A stretch of DNA of 64,000 nucleotides from CAZDYP01 sp964509505 (GCA_964509505.1 CAZDYP010000006.1:1-64000), one strand, 5' to 3'; counted from the stretch's first letter, positions 24,635 to 32,721 are shown. Numbers and translations: made by a program. Notes: generated by a model from the letters alone, not told the origin.

Positions 24635-24862
24635 ATGAGCCAAATTCGCATTGGCGCCGACGTCGGCGGCGCGTTTACCGATGTCGTCGTGATAGATGAG
24701 GTTAAGCAATCGTTAGCAGAAGTGATCGCTGAATATGAACTCAATCCGATACGAGACTTGCGCCCTGTCTGTCCCAATTGCCATGCGATGACTCATAGAA
24801 GGAAACCAGCATATACGATTGAGGAGTTAAAAGGATTGCTGGCAAGGCAAAAAGGCAAATAG
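24635..24862 (+). pseudogene. Chimera of a hyuA 5' end and an HNH endonuclease 3' end
   Basis: Residues 1-22 (MSQIRIGADVGGAFTDVVVI) are the phosphate-binding start of a HyuA protein. From about residue 26 the same frame reads LAEVIAEYELNPIRDLRPVC followed by PNCHAMTHRR and YTIEELKGLL, which is the C-terminal zinc-ribbon tail of an HNH endonuclease (Cys46, Cys49, His50). Neither half is functional alone. The junction indicates that a second hyuA was cut after 22 codons and joined to an incoming HNH gene that lost its front. Protein expression of 75 residues is possible, but function is unlikely. Confidence 0.75.
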
Positions 24863-24882
24863 AAAATTTCTAGGAGCACTTC

Positions 24883-26862
24883 ATGACCTCCCAACCGACC
24901 TACGGCATCCTCATCGCCAAAGATGTGATGGTGCCCATGCGTGACGGTGTGCGGCTCGCTGCCGATATCTACTATCCCGCGCGTGATGGCGAGCGTGTTA
25001 CGGGACAGTTCCCGACGATTTTGCTTCGCACATCATACGACAAAGCAGCGCAACGCTATGTGGACACCATCGCCAACTTCTTCACGCCGCGTGGCTACGT
25101 TACCGTGCAACAAGATTTGCGCGGCCGTTACAACTCTGAAGGCTTTGGTCAGTATTGGCACGTCGCCAATCCGCATGAAGGCAAAGACGGCTACGACACT
25201 ATCGAATGGATTGCGGCGCAGCCGTGGTCGAATGGCAAGGTCGGCATGGTCGGCAGCTCGCATCCTGGCCTCGTGCAGACACACGCCGCGCTCTATCGTC
25301 CGCCGCACCTCACGGCGATTTGGCCCGATGTCGCGCCGACGAACAGCTATCAACAACAAGTGCGGCGCGGCGGCGCGATGCAGCTGCACATGTTCGGCGC
25401 GCTGTTTCTGCACGCGCAAGATTCGCAACAAGCGCGCGCCGATGCCAACGTCCACGCCGTCATCTTCGAGGCGATGAAGCGAATGCGCGAGCTCGTCTAT
25501 GCGACGCCATTCAAGCCGGGACATACGCCGCTCGCCGTCGTGCCGAATCTCGAAAAGACGTTGTTCGATTATTACTATCGCGGCTCGTACGACGAGTTCT
25601 GGTCAGCCGAGTACAGCGACTTCACGCGCTACTTTGAGCGCCATGCCGACATCCCCGGCACGTTCAGCGGTGGCTGGTTCGACCCGTTCACCGAAGCGAC
25701 GACAGGACAATACGCGGCGCTGGCGAAGCAAAACCAATCGCCGCAACGTCTCATCATCGGGCCCTGGACACACATGGGCATGCGCGGCGTGAACATGTCG
25801 TATGCAGGCGATGTGGATTTCGGTCCCGACGCGATTTGGGGCTTCGAGCGGTTCAATCCCGAACAGTTGCGCTTTTTTGAGCGGTGGCTCAAAGGCGAGG
25901 AGAATGGCATCGAACACGAAGCGCCGATTCGCCTTTTTGTGATGGGCGGTGGCGATGGCAAACGCAATGCCAATGGACGCTTGAATCATGGCGGTTACTG
26001 GCGCAGCGAAAACGAATGGCCCCTCGCGCGCACGCGATACACGAACTACTATTTGCATGGGGATGGCACGCTCTCCATTCAAAGTCCAAAGTTCAAAGTT
26101 CAAAGTCCTGAGTCTCAACCGACTAATCCAACCAATTCGACTAATCTGACCAATTACCAATCCCCGCGCCGTTTCACTTATGATCCCAACAACCCCGTCC
26201 CCACCATCGGCGGCACTGTCGTCGGTTACTTCGAGGTGGTGCCGCTCAATCAGCCGCTCGATCCATTCTGGCGCAAGTATCTGCCGCCGTGGGCGATTCA
26301 ACGGCAAATCATTCAGGATGGACCTGCTCATCAAAAAGAAGAATCGGGTATCGTCGCGTGCAAGCCGCCATACCTGCCGCTCTCGATGCGTAACGATGTG
26401 CTGGTGTTCCAAACGCCGCCGTTGGAGCAAGCTATTGAAGTGACGGGACCGATGACCGTGAACTTGTGGATTTCGTCGTCGGCGGTGGATACCGATTTCA
26501 CGGCGAAGCTAATTGACGTGTATCCCGCCAACGACGATTATCCCGAGGGCTATCACCTGCTCTTGTGCGATTCAATCATTCGCTGTCGTTATCGCAACAG
26601 CTTCGAGTGCGAGGAACTGATGACGCCCAGTGAAATTTATCAAGTGCAGATCGTGTTGCCGCCGACGAGCAACGTGTTCGCCCAAGGTCATCGCATTCGC
26701 ATTGATATTTCGAGCAGCAACTTCCCGCGCTTTGATCTCAACCCGAACACGGGCGAGCCGCTGGGACGGCACACGCACACGCTCGTCGCGCACAACGCGG
26801 TGTATTGTGACGCTGAACATCCGAGTCATGTGACGCTGCCCATCATTCCGCTAAGCCGCTAA
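24883..26862 (+). CDS. CocE/NonD family hydrolase (peptidase S15-like), second copy
   Basis: A 659-residue paralogue of the enzyme at 11396. AGGAG precedes the ATG. The likely triad is Ser126 (GSSHPG), Asp267 (GWFDPFTE) and His297 (GPWTHMG). The nucleophile elbow has histidine-proline where the first copy has Tyr-Gly, pointing to a different pocket. The catalytic domain (1 to about 380) is followed by the linker and a jelly roll (YDPNNPVPTIGG onward). Residues about 400-427 in the linker are four CAAAGTY heptamers plus looser repeats. The stop overlaps the end of the convergent GH13 gene by four bases. Confidence 0.9.
   Translation: MTSQPTYGILIAKDVMVPMRDGVRLAADIYYPARDGERVTGQFPTILLRTSYDKAAQRYVDTIANFFTPRGYVTVQQDLRGRYNSEGFGQYWHVANPHEGKDGYDTIEWIAAQPWSNGKVGMVGSSHPGLVQTHAALYRPPHLTAIWPDVAPTNSYQQQVRRGGAMQLHMFGALFLHAQDSQQARADANVHAVIFEAMKRMRELVYATPFKPGHTPLAVVPNLEKTLFDYYYRGSYDEFWSAEYSDFTRYFERHADIPGTFSGGWFDPFTEATTGQYAALAKQNQSPQRLIIGPWTHMGMRGVNMSYAGDVDFGPDAIWGFERFNPEQLRFFERWLKGEENGIEHEAPIRLFVMGGGDGKRNANGRLNHGGYWRSENEWPLARTRYTNYYLHGDGTLSIQSPKFKVQSPESQPTNPTNSTNLTNYQSPRRFTYDPNNPVPTIGGTVVGYFEVVPLNQPLDPFWRKYLPPWAIQRQIIQDGPAHQKEESGIVACKPPYLPLSMRNDVLVFQTPPLEQAIEVTGPMTVNLWISSSAVDTDFTAKLIDVYPANDDYPEGYHLLLCDSIIRCRYRNSFECEELMTPSEIYQVQIVLPPTSNVFAQGHRIRIDISSSNFPRFDLNPNTGEPLGRHTHTLVAHNAVYCDAEHPSHVTLPIIPLSR
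26080..26165. repeat. Heptamer array inside the second CocE-like gene
   Basis: CAAAGTC, CAAAGTT, CAAAGTT and CAAAGTC (26080-26107) are followed by looser CTAATC/CCAATT units, translated as a Ser/Pro/Asn/Thr-rich linker. It occupies the same domain boundary as the repeats at 12510. Confidence 0.8.
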
Positions 26863-28328
26863 CAATTCTTTGACGCTACTTGCTCTAATACCATCCCCGT
26901 CCGCGCAGACACGGTTAAATGAGATACAACGCCAGCTTGCGCACAAAACTGTGTTGCGTTCCACACATCGCGCAGCGGTGCGCCATCGGGCAACACAGCG
27001 CGCAAGGGCAAATCGAACGTGTGAGGCTTGTCGCCTGCATTGAAAATGGCGATGCACGTTTCATTATGGAGATGTCGCCCAAACGCATACGTCATGTCAT
27101 TCGCATAAAGCATCGTGTATGCGCCATAGCGCAACGACGGATGTGTGTGGCGCAAAGCGATGCAGCGCTTCACGTAGTCGCGCAGACTTTGATTCCACCA
27201 ATTGTGACGCCAAATCATGCCGCGCCGCGTGTCGGGATCTTTGCCGCCCATCATGCCGATCTCATCGCCATAAAAAATGCTTGGCGCGCCGGGGTACGTC
27301 ATCTGAAACAATGTCGCCAAGCGCAACGCGGTCTCGTCACCACGCGCCATCGAAAGAAAGCGCGGCGTGTCGTGGCTGTCGAGCAGGTTAAGCATCGTCG
27401 CCGTCGCAGGCGCAGGATACCGCTTCAGCAAGACGTCAATGGCTTGTGCAAATCCCGTGGCATCGAGCGGCTGCGGTTTACCGTAACCGCCTTCCATCAA
27501 GCTCGCATCACCACGCGCGCCGATGAAAAATTCGACGCAGGCGCGCATGAACTGATAATTCATCGCCGCGTCGAATTGATCGCCTTGCAGCCAACGCTCG
27601 GCAGGCTGCCAGATCTCGCCGACGATATACGCCTCGGGGTTTGCCGCTTTCACGTTGCGACGAAACTCGCGCCAGAACTCGTCGTCGTTAATTTCATTCG
27701 GCACGTCCAAGCGCCAACCGTCAACCCCGAATTCAATCCAATAGCGCGCAACGTTCCACAAAAATTGGCGCACGGCAGGGGTTTGGGTGTTGAACTTGGG
27801 CAAAGCTTTCAAGCCCCACCACGCCTCGTAGCCGGGCTTCGCATTCTCTGGCTCATAGGCATGGAGGGGCCACGACTTGACGATGAACCAATCAAGATAG
27901 GGCGACTGTTTTTTGTTCTCTAAAATGTCGTTAAATTGAAAGAAGCCGCGACTGGCGTGATTGAACACCCCATCTAACACGATGCGCATGGAACGGCGAT
28001 GCGCTTCGTCCAACAACTTCCGCAACGCCATATCACCGCCCAGCAACGGGTCAACACGATAATAGTCGTGCGTGTGGTAACGATGGTTGGCAGTAGATTG
28101 AAAAATCGGCGTGAAATAAATGGCGTTGATACCGAGGTCTTGGAGGTAGTCCAAATGTTCGACCACCCCCAACAAATCGCCGCCTTTGAAGCCATGAAAT
28201 GTTGGCGGCGAATCCCAGTGCTCCAGGTTGCTGGGCTTTGGCAATTTTGCGCTCATCGCGAAGCGGTCGGGGAAAATCTGATAGAAAATGGCGTCGCGCA
28301 CCCAGGCGGGTGTCTGGAAGGTGTCCAA
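26859..28328 (-). CDS. GH13 alpha-amylase family enzyme (neopullulanase/cyclomaltodextrinase-like)
   Basis: A 489-residue cytoplasmic GH13 enzyme without signal peptide. Conserved region I is LDGVFNHAS, region II GWRLDVPNE with nucleophile Asp208, region III GEIW with acid Glu238, and region IV LLDSHDTPRF with Asp320. WVRDAIFYQIFPDRF at the start and the MPKF-like ALPKFNTQTP block are typical of the maltogenic amylase/neopullulanase group. It would cut maltodextrins and cooperate with the branching enzyme GlgB at 38211. The extra N-terminal starch domain of many relatives is missing. An ATTATAAT on both strands near 28361-28368 may include its -10. Confidence 0.9.
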   Translation of the reverse strand: MDTFQTPAWVRDAIFYQIFPDRFAMSAKLPKPSNLEHWDSPPTFHGFKGGDLLGVVEHLDYLQDLGINAIYFTPIFQSTANHRYHTHDYYRVDPLLGGDMALRKLLDEAHRRSMRIVLDGVFNHASRGFFQFNDILENKKQSPYLDWFIVKSWPLHAYEPENAKPGYEAWWGLKALPKFNTQTPAVRQFLWNVARYWIEFGVDGWRLDVPNEINDDEFWREFRRNVKAANPEAYIVGEIWQPAERWLQGDQFDAAMNYQFMRACVEFFIGARGDASLMEGGYGKPQPLDATGFAQAIDVLLKRYPAPATATMLNLLDSHDTPRFLSMARGDETALRLATLFQMTYPGAPSIFYGDEIGMMGGKDPDTRRGMIWRHNWWNQSLRDYVKRCIALRHTHPSLRYGAYTMLYANDMTYAFGRHLHNETCIAIFNAGDKPHTFDLPLRAVLPDGAPLRDVWNATQFCAQAGVVSHLTVSARTGMVLEQVASKNC

Positions 28329-28410
28329 AGTGAGTCCTTATTAGGTGGAATTGTGCGCCTATTATAATGAATTTCTGATGGGCTGGCGGGCATCGCTGGG
28401 ACTTGATTCC

Positions 28411-28440
28411 TACCACAAATTTGCAAAGTTGTGGTATAAT
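28411..28440 (+). promoter_or_regulatory. Extended -10 promoter overlapped by an inverted repeat
   Basis: TACCACAA (28411-28418) and TTGTGGTA (28429-28436) are a perfect inverted repeat with a 10-base centre. The right arm runs into TGGTATAAT (28432-28440), an extended -10. A repressor bound here would block the promoter. Transcription should start near 28447. Confidence 0.6.
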
Positions 28441-28446
28441 GCTTGC

Positions 28447-28558
28447 CAAGCAAGTCAAGACAATTGCATAGTGAGCGCGTCGGCACACAAACGTCGGCGC
28501 AGACGATGAGCGAAACGTCCAATGGGGGACCAGCGAAAAGTTGGTTCCCCATTTTTTT
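28447..28558 (+). ncRNA. Candidate small RNA or attenuated leader between promoter and terminator
   Basis: About 110 bases run from the predicted start to a strong intrinsic terminator. They include short stems such as GACG...CGTC around GATGAGCGAAA (28502-28518), and there is no long reading frame. I match it to no known RNA family. It could be an independent small RNA or a riboswitch-like leader that decides whether the small membrane gene at 28642 is transcribed. Confidence 0.45.
28521..28558 (+). terminator. Intrinsic terminator
   Basis: AATGGGGGACCA (28521-28532) pairs with TTGGTTCCCCATT (28541-28553) around a GCGAAAA-type loop and is followed by a run of T ending at 28558. The stem has about 12 pairs with one G-T. 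Confidence 0.8.
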
Positions 28559-28641
28559 GTTCTCGCTCCATCAGGCCGCTGAGTCAAAGGTGATAGTCAT
28601 GGGCCTACAAAAAATTTACACCTTTTTCTCAGGAGGCTCCG

Positions 28642-28797
28642 ATGGCGTTGATTTTCGTGTTCTTCTTTATCGCAGGTTTGCTGGTATTCCAAATGCTGGG
28701 CATCGTCAATCAACAAAACAAGCAGATTGAAGATTTGTACGTGCGCCTCGATCGCATTCGCAGCCTCGCGCGCACTTACGATCAACTCGGCAAATAA
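28642..28797 (+). CDS. Small single-span membrane protein, 51 residues
   Basis: AGGAGGCTCCG stands directly before the ATG at 28642, so translation is well supported despite the small size. The N-terminal residues about 2-21 (ALIFVFFFIAGLLVFQMLGI) form one membrane helix. The remainder (QQNKQIEDLYVRLDRIRSLA and a short tail) has the charge pattern of an amphipathic or coiled-coil helix. I do not recognise a family. It lies downstream of an attenuator-like leader and upstream of a structured region with its own terminator, so it appears to be a self-contained transcription unit. A role as a regulator of a membrane complex would be guesswork. Confidence 0.72.
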   Translation: MALIFVFFFIAGLLVFQMLGIVNQQNKQIEDLYVRLDRIRSLARTYDQLGK

Positions 28798-28814
28798 TTC
28801 AAATGCATAGCGCA

Positions 28815-28874
28815 GAGCGTCACGCTGGCATCGTTGCCAGATACACGGAACTGCAGTGCCGTCGTGTGACGCTC
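28815..28874 (+). other. Predicted three-way RNA junction in the 3' UTR
   Basis: GAGCGTCAC (28815-28823) pairs with GTGACGCTC (28866-28874). Inside, CTGGCA/TGCCAG forms one hairpin (28825-28840) and ACGG/CCGT another (28845-28862). A sequence further on (28896-28909) is complementary, with one G-U, to the leader segment 28441-28454. This was folded by eye only. Confidence 0.45.
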
Positions 28875-28928
28875 ATTCCATAAAATCAACTGCCGCTTGC
28901 TTGGCAGGCGGCGTTGGATGGTGAACTG

Positions 28929-28962
28929 ACCTCGCAGGTCTTTCGAGACCTGCGAGGTTTTT
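28929..28962 (+). terminator. Intrinsic terminator with UUCG loop
   Basis: ACCTCGCAGGTCT (28929-28941) and AGACCTGCGAGGT (28946-28958) form a perfect 13-base stem closed by TTCG and followed by five T. It ends the small-protein transcript; on the other strand the decayed FG-GAP gene ends just beyond. Confidence 0.92.
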
Positions 28963-28973
28963 GCTTGTCGCGC

Positions 28974-29308
28974 TTACTCTATACAACCGCGCACGACGAA
29001 TCGCCGTTTAAATCCGCAACTGCGTGTCGCACAGACCAAAATCTCTTGCGTGACGTTGCCTTGAACGTCGCCGACGGCAAGGCTACGAATCTCGTAGCCC
29101 GCGGTCGGTTGTTGGGGCCAGCCAGAGAGATAACTGCCGTTGCCCTGATAGGTCGCCACATAACCATCCCCATACGCGGCCACGATGTCGAGACTGCCGT
29201 TGTTGTCTGTGTCCGCAACGGCGACGCTAGGCCAGCTGCGTCCACTACTTGGACTGTTGCCAACAATACACACACGACAACGCCTAACACACGCAGACGA
29301 GCGACCAT
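28974..29308 (-). pseudogene. Remnant of a secreted FG-GAP/VCBS repeat protein, frameshifted
   Basis: From the ATG at 29308 the sequence reads a good signal peptide (MVARLRVLGVVVCVLLATVQ and VVDA). The following domain is recognisable only in another frame: SVAVADTDNNGSLDIVAAYG, DGYVATYQGNGSYLSGWPQQ and SLAVGDVQGN, an FG-GAP (VCBS) repeat with its DxDxNGxxD calcium loop. Both frames end at 28974. A full protein of this type has several such repeats and hundreds of residues, so both a frameshift and a large 3' loss have occurred. Confidence 0.68.
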
Positions 29309-29406
29309 AACGTCTCCAATCAGATGGTTAAGTGCAAATCACGACGAGTAGTTTAAGTGAGATAAGGCATACTGTAAATTAAGACAGATGCTTGCGCCTA
29401 AAGGCT

Positions 29407-29435
29407 TTGGCGGCTGGTTTGAGTTTCGGTATAAT
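29407..29435 (+). promoter_or_regulatory. Sigma70-type promoter
   Basis: TTGGCG (29407-29412), 17 bases, TATAAT (29430-29435). It drives the helical protein gene at 29555 and probably the PLD gene behind it. The leader of about 110 bases contains a CTGAGTTTATCGAAGGGC motif (29484-29501), a piece of a common dispersed repeat. Confidence 0.65.
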
Positions 29436-29554
29436 CGTTTATGCTTCACCCAAAAGCAATTCGGCTCTATCAATTTTGCTTGTCCTGAGTTTATCGAAGG
29501 GCTAATCTACATCCCAATCAGTAGAGCCAGCAATTTTTATGAGGAGAACGTGGC

Positions 29555-30088
29555 ATGATACCCGACGCGGCGCAACAGCGCGCCGCCGAAAAAATTTTAG
29601 AAGATGAGTCGCTCATTGCCAGTTTGAAAGACGACGAAGCCAAGCCGCTCATCGAATGGGCGTTGCAAGAACTCGAAACGACCCAGGTTAGCATCGCCAC
29701 CGCCGACGCGCTCGATGCGAAGGTGGCGATGATTCGCGCCGCCATGAAAGAGATTAATGATTTGGTGGGCAACAAGATGGACTTGGTCGCCGACGATTTG
29801 GAGGAGCGCATGGCGCAGTTGCTGGTGGGCGATCTCGATCCGAAATCGCAAACGCGACTGGCGCTAGAACGTGAAATCGCGCAAGTCACAGCCGCAAAAG
29901 ATCATCTCGACAATCCTGAATTGGTGCGGCGTTTGACGCAAGTGGTCTCGAAGAGTTGGCAACAAAAAAGTCAAATGGGCGCGCTAACCGTGACGACGAA
30001 AGCGACCATCAACTCGTCAACCGCCACAGCCGCGTCAGCTGAAGAGAAAAAGGGCGGCTTCCTGTCGCGTTTGTTTGGCAAAAAGTGA
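29555..30088 (+). CDS. Uncharacterised helical protein
   Basis: A 177-residue protein with GAGGAG before the ATG. I do not recognise a family. It is highly charged and predicted almost entirely helical (ILEDESLIASLKDDEAKPLI, then IEWALQELETTQVS), with no signal or membrane helix. A Ser/Thr/Ala linker (about 150-163) leads to a short basic-hydrophobic tail, GGFLSRLFGKK. Such a tail may form an amphipathic membrane anchor. It is nine bases upstream of the PLD lipoprotein gene and probably cotranscribed. Confidence 0.72.
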   Translation: MIPDAAQQRAAEKILEDESLIASLKDDEAKPLIEWALQELETTQVSIATADALDAKVAMIRAAMKEINDLVGNKMDLVADDLEERMAQLLVGDLDPKSQTRLALEREIAQVTAAKDHLDNPELVRRLTQVVSKSWQQKSQMGALTVTTKATINSSTATAASAEEKKGGFLSRLFGKK

Positions 30089-30097
30089 GATACCCAC

Positions 30098-31198
30098 ATG
30101 ACACACAGACGATTCAATTGGGTAGTTTGTTTGTCGTTCATCGCCGTCAGTGCGTTGTTGCAAGCCTGTGGCGAGCTGACAACGCCTACCACGCCAACGC
30201 CAAGTGGTCATGGCGGCAGCGACGCAGGTTGGTATCAGCTCTATTTCACGTCGCCCGTTTATCCAGACAACGATCCGAAGAAGCGCACGCCTTCGCTCGA
30301 TGCGAAGCTCTCAGACTTCATTCACACGGCGACGAAGAGTGTGGACATCGCCATCTATCAACTCGACCTGCCGAATGTCACACAAGCCCTACTTGACGCG
30401 AAGAAACGCAATGCGACAGTGCGCGTAGTGACAGACGTAAACATCTACGCCGACGCCAAAGAAAATCCGTCATTCAAAGAGCTAGAGAAAGCAGACATCA
30501 AAGTCGTCGCGGGCAATCAGAATGCCATCATGCACAACAAATTCGTCGTGGTGGATGGCGCGCGTGTCTGGACGGGTTCGTGGAATTTCACGGCAAACGA
30601 TACGTGGCGCTACAACAATCATGGCCTCGCCATCACCGCGCCCGAACTCGCGCGCAACTATACCGCGACGTTCGAGAAGATGTGGAAAGACAATCAGTTT
30701 GGGCGACAACGCAAAGCGGGCGGCACGACGGCGCAGCTAATAATTGGCGGCGTCAAAGTCGAAAACTATTTCTCCCCCGAAGACAAAGTGGCGAGCAAAA
30801 TCATCACACGCTTGAGACAAGCCAAAACGAAAATTGATTTCATGGCATACTCGTTCACAGACGACGCGCTGGGCGACGCCTTGCTTGAACGCGCGAAGGC
30901 CGGTGTAAAAATTCGTGGGGTGTTCGAGAACACAGGCTCGCAAACACAGTTCAGCGAGTTTGGTCGCTTGCAAAAAGCCAATCTCGAAGTCCGCACTGAC
31001 GGGAACCCATACCTGATGCACCATAAAGTTTTCATTGTAGATGGGCGCATTGTCGTGTTCGGCTCATTCAATTTTTCCAAGAACGCGGACGAAGAAAACG
31101 ACGAGAACTTGCTCATCATAGATGATGAACCGCTGGCGACGGCGTTCACGACGGAATTTGAGCGGGTCGTGGCGCAAGCGCAGCGCCCGCCGAAATAA
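30098..31198 (+). CDS. Phospholipase D-family lipoprotein with two HKD motifs
   Basis: A 366-residue exported protein. The signal peptide ends with a lipobox at Cys24 (SALLQAC), so it should be anchored outside the membrane. Two HxKxxxxD motifs are intact: His146/Lys148/Asp153 (MHNKFVVVDG) followed by GSWNFT, and His308/Lys310/Asp315 (MHHKVFIVDG) followed by GSFNFSKNADEENDEN. Both halves form one active site that cleaves phosphodiesters in lipids or nucleic acids. The GSWNFT pattern is closest to the Nuc/cardiolipin-hydrolase-like group, so extracellular DNA degradation is possible. The substrate is unproven. Confidence 0.9.
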   Translation: MTHRRFNWVVCLSFIAVSALLQACGELTTPTTPTPSGHGGSDAGWYQLYFTSPVYPDNDPKKRTPSLDAKLSDFIHTATKSVDIAIYQLDLPNVTQALLDAKKRNATVRVVTDVNIYADAKENPSFKELEKADIKVVAGNQNAIMHNKFVVVDGARVWTGSWNFTANDTWRYNNHGLAITAPELARNYTATFEKMWKDNQFGRQRKAGGTTAQLIIGGVKVENYFSPEDKVASKIITRLRQAKTKIDFMAYSFTDDALGDALLERAKAGVKIRGVFENTGSQTQFSEFGRLQKANLEVRTDGNPYLMHHKVFIVDGRIVVFGSFNFSKNADEENDENLLIIDDEPLATAFTTEFERVVAQAQRPPK

Positions 31199-31316
31199 AA
31201 CAGCTTCTGATTGGATGTACGAGGTCTGGCGGTCCATTCAAGGCGATCCACTCAATAGGAATTTGATTTAATAGACTTTATCTGAAATAACAACGAGTAC
31301 CTGCTTACAAAGTGTC

Positions 31317-31428
31317 CAGCATTCTGAGTTTGTCGAAGAATGCGGTCAAAACAAGCGTTTTGCGCATCGTCCGCACGCTTCGACCAGTACATGGTGAGCT
31401 TGCCGAACCACTCAGCATGCTGGAATTT
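31317..31428. repeat. Imperfect palindrome with CTGAGTTTGTCGAAG motif
   Basis: CCAGCATTCTGAGT at the left and ACTCAGCATGCTGG at the right are inverted copies, enclosing TTGTCGAAG and CTTCGACC. It is one of the widespread CTGAGCTTGTCGAAGG type repeats and fills most of the 31199-31459 spacer, where I see no gene or clear promoter. Confidence 0.65.
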
Positions 31429-31459
31429 CTTATTTCGGATAAAGTCTAAGGTAATTGCT

Positions 31460-32713
31460 ATGAGCGCTCTCATGTCCGTTGACGAAGCCCTCGCGCGCAT
31501 CCTCGCACACTTCGAGCCGCTTGCCGTGGAGCGTGTTTCGTTGCTCGCGTCACTGGATCGCGTGTTGGCAGAGGATGTGATTGCTGATATAGCCATTCCT
31601 CCGTTCGATAACTCCGCGATGGATGGCTATGCAGTCAGCGCTGCCGACACAGCACAAGCGCCAGTTACCTTGCGAGTGGTTGGCAACGTCGCAGCCGGTG
31701 AGACGGTGGAAGGTGTGTGTGTGGCGCGGGGCACTGCGGTGCGGATCATGACGGGCGCGCCCATCCCCCCAGGCGCGGATGCGGTCGTGCGTTTCGAATT
31801 GACTGAACCAGTTAATGACCAATTACCCATAGCTCATAACCAATCGGCACACGGCAACCATGTGCGCGTTTTGCAGCCACACACCATCGGTGACAACGTG
31901 CGTAAAGCCGGCGAAGATGTGAAGCTAGGACAGATGGTTATCCGTGCGGGTGCGCTTATTCGTCCACAAGAAATTGGGTTGCTCGCCGCCTTAGGCCGCG
32001 CGCAAGCGCTCACCCATCGCAAACCCCGCGTGGCGATTTTGGCGACCGGTGATGAGCTCGTTGGCATTGACGAAGCGCTCGCGCCCAGCAAGATTCGCAA
32101 CATCAACGAATGGTCAACAGCAGCGCTCGTGTTGCGTTACGGCGGCGAGCCTCTATGTTTAGGCATTGCGCGCGATTCGTTGGAGCATTTGCGCGCGAAG
32201 GTGCGAGAAGGTCTCGCGCAAAACCCCGATTTGTTTCTCACATCGGCGGGCGTGTCGGTGGGCGATTTCGATATGGTGAAAGATGTATTGGCAATGGAGG
32301 GACACATCGAGTTTTGGTCAGTCGCCATCAAGCCAGGCAAGCCGATGGCGTTTGGGCATATCGGCGGCGTGCCCTTGCTTGGTCTGCCAGGCAATCCTGT
32401 GGCGGCGATGGTTGCCTTCGAGCAATTTGCGCGCCCCGCGATTTTGAAAATGGCCGGGCATACGCGCCTCGCTAAACCCACCGTCAAAGCTATTTGCCAA
32501 GAGACCATCGAGAACAGCGGTCGTCGTCACTTCATACGCGCCATCGTCACCAAACATGGCGACGCGTATTATGTCCGTACGACGGGCGAGCAGGGCAGCG
32601 GGGTGCTGAGCTCAATGGTGCGCGCCAATGCGTTCCTTGTCATCCCCGAAGGCGTGCTGCGAGTGAACGCCGGCGAGATGGTCGAAGCGCAGATGTTAGA
32701 TTGGAAGGAGTAA
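31460..32713 (+). CDS. moeA: Molybdopterin molybdenumtransferase
   Basis: A 417-residue MoeA enzyme, which inserts molybdate into adenylated molybdopterin in molybdenum cofactor synthesis. SVDEALARILAHFEPL, PPFDNSAMDGYAV (about 46-58), GTAVRIMTGAPIPPGADAVV, ATGDELVG, TSAGVSVGDFDMVKDVL, KPGKPMAFG and LPGNPVAAMVAFE are the family blocks in the normal order. Residues about 117-129 (PVNDQLPIAHNQSAH) are encoded by a heptad-like repeat and have no counterpart in typical MoeA. The upstream codons to 31340 lie in a repeat, so ATG 31460 (or 31472) is the start. FdhD at 56349 is another gene for molybdoenzyme maturation. Confidence 0.93.
   Translation: MSALMSVDEALARILAHFEPLAVERVSLLASLDRVLAEDVIADIAIPPFDNSAMDGYAVSAADTAQAPVTLRVVGNVAAGETVEGVCVARGTAVRIMTGAPIPPGADAVVRFELTEPVNDQLPIAHNQSAHGNHVRVLQPHTIGDNVRKAGEDVKLGQMVIRAGALIRPQEIGLLAALGRAQALTHRKPRVAILATGDELVGIDEALAPSKIRNINEWSTAALVLRYGGEPLCLGIARDSLEHLRAKVREGLAQNPDLFLTSAGVSVGDFDMVKDVLAMEGHIEFWSVAIKPGKPMAFGHIGGVPLLGLPGNPVAAMVAFEQFARPAILKMAGHTRLAKPTVKAICQETIENSGRRHFIRAIVTKHGDAYYVRTTGEQGSGVLSSMVRANAFLVIPEGVLRVNAGEMVEAQMLDWKE
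31808..31846. repeat. Heptad-like repeat inside moeA
   Basis: CAGTTAATGACCAATTACCC and ATAGCTCATAACCAATCGG are variants of a TAATGAC/CCAATTA unit seen elsewhere in intergenic arrays. It is translated in frame as part of domain boundary sequence. Confidence 0.6.
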
Positions 32714-32721
32714 CCAGTAGC

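Noticed and set aside
28502..28518. GATGAGCGAAAC resembles the core of a hammerhead ribozyme
   Set aside because: The CUGAUGA core is incomplete and there is no stem II or matching stem III around it.
28441..28910. Possible tmRNA or RNase P RNA because the two ends can pair
   Set aside because: There is no CCA end, no tRNA-like domain, none of the conserved RNase P cores, and a well-supported gene with a Shine-Dalgarno lies in the middle.
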